From positions 1 to 50,271 of the IMG/VR virus record IMGVR_UViG_3300020194_002029: a stretch of DNA of 50,271 nucleotides. One strand, written 5' to 3'. Position 1 is the first letter of the stretch. Every line of letters begins with the position of its first letter. Shown here one piece after another: positions 47,611 to 50,271 of the stretch. Source of the DNA: a virus. Under the pieces are notes generated by a model. That model had not been told where the DNA came from. It made no database searches and saw nothing but the letters and a program-made list of their open reading frames with translations. A program made the translations under genes and the position numbers.

Positions 47611-47729
47611 TAGAAATATTAGCGTCCTCATATGAATTATTTTCTGGAGATTTTTTATTATTCGGCTTACTTGGTGGTATAGCAGCGTTTATAAGAAAGA
47701 AGGAAGATACATCTTTTTACGATAGTTGA
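47607..47729 (+). CDS. Small hydrophobic membrane peptide (40 aa)
   Basis: The ATG overlaps the stop of the upstream gene as ATGA, a standard coupling signal. The product is MIEILASSYELFSGDFLL ... followed by FGLLGGIAAFIRKKEDTSFYDS: one hydrophobic segment (about residues 15-29) with a Gly-Gly centre, followed by positive residues, consistent with a single-pass membrane protein with its C-terminus in the cytoplasm. Function unknown. Confidence 0.5.
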   Translation: MIEILASSYELFSGDFLLFGLLGGIAAFIRKKEDTSFYDS

Positions 47730-47738
47730 AATTAATAC

Positions 47739-47767
47739 TTGACATTCTTTTAAATTTATAATATAAT
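47739..47767 (+). promoter_or_regulatory. Perfect-consensus sigma-70 promoter
   Basis: TTGACA (47739-47744), 17-bp spacer, TATAAT (47762-47767): full consensus at both hexamers. The -10 ends 7 nt before the ATG at 47775, again predicting a leaderless transcript. It probably drives the 57-aa gene, the DUF736/SSB-like gene and the holin-like gene. Confidence 0.9.
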
Positions 47768-47774
47768 CAATCCC

Positions 47775-47948
47775 ATGAACAGTAAATCAGCAAAACAAAT
47801 TCGAAGCATATTAAATTATGATCCGAAACTAGCAGATGAAACTAGCAAGCGAGTATATTCTCGCGTAAAAAAACAATACAATAAACTTAGTGAAGGAGCA
47901 AAACCTTTATTTTTACAAGAACTTAGAAATTTATACAAACAAAATTAA
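47775..47948 (+). CDS. Small basic protein of unknown function (57 aa)
   Basis: Starts at an ATG positioned at the predicted transcription start of a consensus promoter. The product is helical and basic (SAKQIRSILNYDP, TSKRVYSRVKKQYNKLS, KPLFLQELRNLYKQN) with no recognisable family. A small, strongly expressed basic early protein could bind nucleic acid or a host protein, which is speculation. It is 2 nt from the next gene. Confidence 0.65.
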   Translation: MNSKSAKQIRSILNYDPKLADETSKRVYSRVKKQYNKLSEGAKPLFLQELRNLYKQN

Positions 47949-47950
47949 TT

Positions 47951-48295
47951 ATGAGTAATCAAACGCAAGAAAAGCAAGAATCAAAGTGGCGCAGCAGAGA
48001 GCTTGGAGCTCTATGGGTGCGAAGTGGCAAAAACCAAAAGTATTTGTCCGGAAGTATCAATATCGAAACAATGCCTGGAGTTACAGAAAACATCAAGGTG
48101 GTTGTATTCACAAACAAAAACAGAGAGAAGAATGAAAAAGCTCCTGATTATGTTCTCTATCGATCTGAAGATCAAGAGCAGAAAACAGACACAGATCTAG
48201 CAGCCACTGCAAGTCAAGCAGCTAAAGAAGTTAGCAGTGAAACCCCTCAACCATCTCTGAATCAAGACTCAGATATTCCAGAAGAATTATTTTAA
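47951..48295 (+). CDS. DUF736-like / SSB-like small OB-fold candidate (114 aa)
   Basis: Residues 13-72 read ELGALWVRSGKNQKYLSGSINI ... IKVVVFTNKNREKNEKAPDYVLYRSE, matching the pattern of DUF736-type small phage/plasmid proteins (G-A-x-W, K-x-Y-L-S/T-G, V-F-x-N, K-A-P-D-Y). The rest is a flexible acidic tail rich in T/S/Q/A ending SDIPEELF. An acidic disordered tail with a terminal hydrophobic residue is how bacterial SSBs recruit partners, so a ssDNA-binding role is a reasonable inference. It follows the 57-aa gene by 2 nt. Confidence 0.55.
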   Translation: MSNQTQEKQESKWRSRELGALWVRSGKNQKYLSGSINIETMPGVTENIKVVVFTNKNREKNEKAPDYVLYRSEDQEQKTDTDLAATASQAAKEVSSETPQPSLNQDSDIPEELF

Positions 48296-48301
48296 TAATA
48301 T

Positions 48302-48517
48302 ATGAACAATATCTTATCTAAATTATCGAGTACTGGCGAAAAGCAATTTTGGCACAGTAAAAAGTTTTGGGCAGCAATAGTAGCTGTAGCAGTCCCTATC
48401 TTAAATCATTTTTTTAAGTTGGGATTAACGCAAGAAGTTGTGGTTCAAGTTGTCGGTCCAATTTCGGCTTATATTCTTGGCCAAGGTCTCGCTGATCTAG
48501 GCAAGAACAAAAGTTAA
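48302..48517 (+). CDS. Holin-like small membrane protein
   Basis: A 71-aa protein with a polar N-terminus, a first hydrophobic segment (about 22-38, WAAIVAVAVPILNHFF), a short loop, a second one (about 45-62, VVVQVVGPISAYILGQGL) and a charged end (ADLGKNKS). Size and two membrane segments fit a class II-type holin. No endolysin gene is adjacent in the window, so lysis function is an inference from topology. Confidence 0.55.
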   Translation: MNNILSKLSSTGEKQFWHSKKFWAAIVAVAVPILNHFFKLGLTQEVVVQVVGPISAYILGQGLADLGKNKS

Positions 48518-48525
48518 TCGTTCTT

Positions 48526-48549
48526 TGAAATTTAGAAGTATAAATTTCA
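48526..48549. repeat. Inverted repeat TGAAATTTA-N6-TAAATTTCA before the tmRNA gene
   Basis: The 9-bp arms (48526-48534, 48541-48549) are perfect but almost all A-T. It lies 9 nt after the holin-like stop codon and 52 nt upstream of tmRNA. It could be a weak terminator or a regulator site; there is no good T-run. Confidence 0.4.
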
Positions 48550-48588
48550 CTTTGTTATTAATTAAATAATTAATTCACCTCATTAATT

Positions 48589-48594
48589 TATACT
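48589..48594 (+). promoter_or_regulatory. -10 element of the tmRNA gene
   Basis: TATACT ends 6 nt before the first base of the tmRNA acceptor stem at 48601, the distance expected for a transcription start exactly at the mature 5' end. No convincing -35 is visible 17 bp upstream (the region is a run of A/T), so the promoter may need an activator or read-through adds to it. Confidence 0.55.
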
Positions 48595-48600
48595 TCAAAT

Positions 48601-48967
48601 GGGCGCGTACTGGATTCGATTTAAGTTGGATGAAATATGGCGCAAGTCGAAGAGGTGCCTGGCTTCGTTAAAAGGCACAAACTTGTACATGGCAAGAATA
48701 AAAATCGTGTCCAAGCTTTCAGCCCAGTGGCTGAGAAATTGGCTTTAGCAGCTTAGCTCTGCTACCCCTCCCTATCAGACGCAGATAAGATAGGTGAGGG
48801 GTCATTTATCTGCAAAACAGAAAAAGTTTATTTGTATCACAAACTGTAAATAATTGAAACAAATGGTTGGATGTTTATATCTAAACCTTAAAAAAAATAA
48901 ACTAAACTTGTAGACTCACACTTCTTAAAATTTAAAGACGCGGGTTCGACTCCCGCCGCGTCCACCA
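48601..48967 (+). ncRNA. ssrA: Phage-encoded tmRNA (ssrA)
   Basis: The 5' end GGGCGCG pairs with CGCGTCC (48957-48963) to form a 7-bp acceptor stem with one G-U, followed by an encoded ACCA. The T-arm is GCGGG-TTCGACT-CCCGC (48940-48956). The 5' segment CTGGATTCGA is the conserved tmRNA start. An in-frame tag runs 48691-48756: it begins GKNKNRVQ, continues AFSPVAE and ends KLALAA followed by TAG. The LALAA end is the ClpXP degradation signal. Downstream, ACCCCTCCCTATC pairs with GATAGGTGAGGGGT as part of a pseudoknot. tmRNA rescues stalled ribosomes by trans-translation with SmpB. The gene is one-piece and about 367 nt, normal for the class. The tag start codon is the most likely reading. Confidence 0.96.
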
Positions 48968-48976
48968 ATTATTTTA

Positions 48977-49393
48977 ATGATAATCACACAAAAATGTATT
49001 TTTGATGATTCTTCTAAATTAATTTTTTATGATCTATTAAAGACCTTTGAAGCATACTTTGCAAACGACATATTAATGGAATCAGTTGCTACAAATGGCT
49101 CTAAATTTTTAGACATAAACTTTAATAAAAATAGCATATTCAAGGAAAATTATTATACGATATTAATAAATGCCCTTGATTGCTATCAACCTTTTCTAAG
49201 AGTTGATCAGCTATTCAAAAATAGAATTGAGCTACAGTGTTGCTTTTACAATTTCGGCATAGCAAAAGGAGAGTCATTTATATATATGGTAAAAAACACA
49301 ATGGATTGGACTAATAACAACAATTTTTATTGTCAAGTAATTAATTTAATAGAACCAAACGAAGAAACAATTCAAAATTTTTGGAGATCATGA
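48977..49393 (+). CDS. Unknown protein (138 aa)
   Basis: Begins 9 nt after the tmRNA 3' end, so it is probably co-transcribed with it. Alternating hydrophobic/polar sequence (KLIFYDLLKTFEAYFANDILMES, YYTILINALDCYQPFLRVDQLF, CQVINLIEPNEETIQNFWRS) suggests a compact alpha/beta fold. Several cysteines but no metal motif. No family recognised. The stop overlaps the next ATG (ATGA). Confidence 0.55.
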   Translation: MIITQKCIFDDSSKLIFYDLLKTFEAYFANDILMESVATNGSKFLDINFNKNSIFKENYYTILINALDCYQPFLRVDQLFKNRIELQCCFYNFGIAKGESFIYMVKNTMDWTNNNNFYCQVINLIEPNEETIQNFWRS

Positions 49394-49686
49394 AAATTTT
49401 AGATAAAATTAAAAAAATTATACCGACTAAAAGTTCGATCAGTGACGAGGAAGCCACTCTTAATTCAATTATATTAAATAGATTGTTTGCAGAAAAAAAA
49501 TCTTTAAATAATCGACCTAATGAATTAACAGAAGAAGAGTGGGTTCGCGAAATAAATTCGATGATTTTTTCTTTTAGAACAGTAAAAAGCAATGTATACT
49601 TAAGATCGCCCACAAGGAAAAGGCAGAGGGAATTAAGAATACAAAAAGGTTTTAATTCCTTTATTAACTATTATAATCAACTGTGA
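49390..49686 (+). CDS. Unknown protein (98 aa)
   Basis: The ATG at 49390 overlaps the upstream stop as ATGA and is preceded by GGAG at 5 nt, so it is preferred to the TTG at 49381. The protein has a basic N-terminal helix (KILDKIKKIIPTKSS), a central ELTEEEWVREINSMIFSFRTV helix and a basic SPTRKRQRELRIQKGF patch, which could contact nucleic acid. No family recognised. Confidence 0.5.
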   Translation: MKILDKIKKIIPTKSSISDEEATLNSIILNRLFAEKKSLNNRPNELTEEEWVREINSMIFSFRTVKSNVYLRSPTRKRQRELRIQKGFNSFINYYNQL

Positions 49687-49687
49687 T

Positions 49688-49909
49688 ATGAATGAAGACG
49701 AGGAAGATGATGAATTGTTTATTACAGGTCCAAAAGATTATGACGAGCAAACAGATTCTTTTCGCATGGACTTGGAGAATCTGATTTATCATTACATTGA
49801 TGAATTTGATATCAATACAATCACAATCATTGGAGCATTACAAGAAAAAGTAGTCGAACTTGCCAACGAAGGAAATGTAGAATTTGATTCGGATATCGAT
49901 TTAGATTAA
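49688..49909 (+). CDS. Small acidic protein (73 aa)
   Basis: Starts 1 nt after the previous stop. Strongly acidic at both ends (MNEDEEDDELFI; FDSDIDLD) with a predicted central helix (LENLIYHYIDEF, IIGALQEKVVELANEG). Highly acidic small phage proteins sometimes act as DNA mimics or inhibitors, but nothing here shows that. Last gene of the tmRNA-linked set; a new promoter follows. Confidence 0.5.
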   Translation: MNEDEEDDELFITGPKDYDEQTDSFRMDLENLIYHYIDEFDINTITIIGALQEKVVELANEGNVEFDSDIDLD

Positions 49910-49917
49910 TTTTTCGC

Positions 49918-49946
49918 TTGACTAAAGCGCCACATTATGAGATAAT
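49918..49946 (+). promoter_or_regulatory. Sigma-70-type promoter
   Basis: TTGACT (49918-49923), 17-bp spacer, GATAAT (49941-49946), ending 8 nt before the ATG at 49955. Third member of the leaderless-promoter set. Confidence 0.75.
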
Positions 49947-49954
49947 ACTCTTAT

Positions 49955-50224
49955 ATGAATAAAATCTCATTAAACAAAGATGGTACTCCCCGCAAACGCC
50001 GCAACAGTGGCAAAGGCGGTTCCGCTATTGTGACCTTGTCTATTCAAGAGATTCTCGATCTTGCCGCGCAAGATGTTAACAAAATTCCTGTGAGCGAGGA
50101 TTGGGTAAAGGGAAGACTTTACGCAAATTACCTCTCAGGCAAAACAGTTTCTCATGATTTTTCTGATCTGCAATCTGTAGAAGACAAGATTGAATACGCA
50201 CTTACCGACTTTGACAATGAATAA
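49955..50224 (+). CDS. Unknown protein with basic N-terminus (89 aa)
   Basis: The N-terminal DGTPRKRRNSGKGGSAIVTLSIQEIL is basic and flexible, followed by helices (LDLAAQDVNKIPVSEDWVKGRLYANYLSG). Compositionally a candidate DNA-binding or replication accessory protein. It precedes and overlaps by 8 nt the start of an AAA+ ATPase gene, hinting at a replication operon. No family recognised. Confidence 0.5.
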   Translation: MNKISLNKDGTPRKRRNSGKGGSAIVTLSIQEILDLAAQDVNKIPVSEDWVKGRLYANYLSGKTVSHDFSDLQSVEDKIEYALTDFDNE

Positions 50225-50271
50225 TTATTTTTCTCATCTTATTGGGCAAGACAACGTAAAGAAGAAGCTCA
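50217..50271 (+). CDS. Start of an AAA+ ATPase (clamp-loader or RuvB-like), truncated by the window
   Basis: The ATG at 50217 overlaps the previous gene by 8 nt. The 18 visible codons read MNNYFSHLIGQDNVKKKL, the [IL]-[IV]-G-Q-x-x-x-x-x-x-L motif that opens RuvB, clamp-loader and related AAA+ ATPases. The Walker motifs lie beyond the window, so the specific family is undecided. Confidence 0.5.
   Translation, partial: MNNYFSHLIGQDNVKKKL

Noticed and set aside
48526-48549. Strong terminator before tmRNA
   Set aside because: The stem is almost entirely A-T and lacks a following T-run, so it is listed only as an inverted repeat.
48930-48967. A tRNA gene from the T-arm and CCA end
   Set aside because: The matching acceptor strand is 340 nt upstream and no anticodon arm is nearby; it is the 3' end of tmRNA.
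1-50271. CRISPR array, insertion sequence, integrase or attachment sites
   Set aside because: No regularly spaced repeats, transposase-like or recombinase-like motifs were seen.

Overview
The window is a stretch of an AT-rich, tailed double-stranded DNA phage genome (roughly one third G+C by eye). Nearly all of it is protein-coding, genes overlap or abut, and one 30-kb block on the minus strand is a complete long, non-contractile (siphovirus) tail module in the same order as phage lambda: tail assembly chaperone-type genes, tape measure, then M, L, K, I+J counterparts and fibres. The host cannot be fixed from the sequence. Tail modules resemble proteins of marine phages as I remember them, and tryptophan-rich C-terminal modules recall Verrucomicrobiota surface proteins, but this is weak.

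Layout. 1-5866 (+): end of a sugar-nucleotidyltransferase-like gene, a small GDPD-type phosphodiesterase, a WavE-like glycosyltransferase, a protein of unknown function (possibly nucleic-acid binding), a two-gene GT4/GT9 glycosyltransferase set in which the GT9 fold is split across two reading frames, and a likely ssDNA-annealing protein. 5923-38867 (-): S74-chaperone fibre, a 2874-aa tip/fibre protein, I-J fusion (1601 aa), K (JAMM peptidase), L (Cys-rich), a 1805-aa M-containing protein, two tail-tube-like proteins, a 2429-aa tape measure and three genes upstream of it. 38925-42305 (+): neck/head-tail proteins and the probable major tail tube. 42354-43859 (-): another tube-like paralogue. 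43924-47032 (+): two paralogous fibre-like proteins. 47071-50271 (+): nucleotide-metabolism-like enzyme, small genes, a DUF736/SSB-like protein, a holin-like membrane protein, a complete phage-encoded tmRNA, unknown small genes and the start of an AAA+ ATPase.

Regulation seems to fall into two classes. The right-hand small-gene region has near-consensus sigma-70 promoters (TTGACA, 17 bp, TATAAT-like) whose -10 ends only 6-8 nt before the ATG, implying leaderless mRNAs. Structural genes instead carry a GTGTAWWAW motif; on the minus strand it sits about 19-23 nt before the start and is followed by AAGG just before the ATG. This looks like an early/late split.

Most interesting points: the tmRNA gene with a 21-residue tag; four tail-tube-like paralogues; a PD-(D/E)XK-nuclease-like motif set inside the tape measure; two in-frame tail genes upstream of the tape measure separated by a single TAA codon; a shared carbohydrate-binding-like module scattered through several tail proteins; and the putative late-promoter motif with symmetric copies in both divergent tail-gene spacers.
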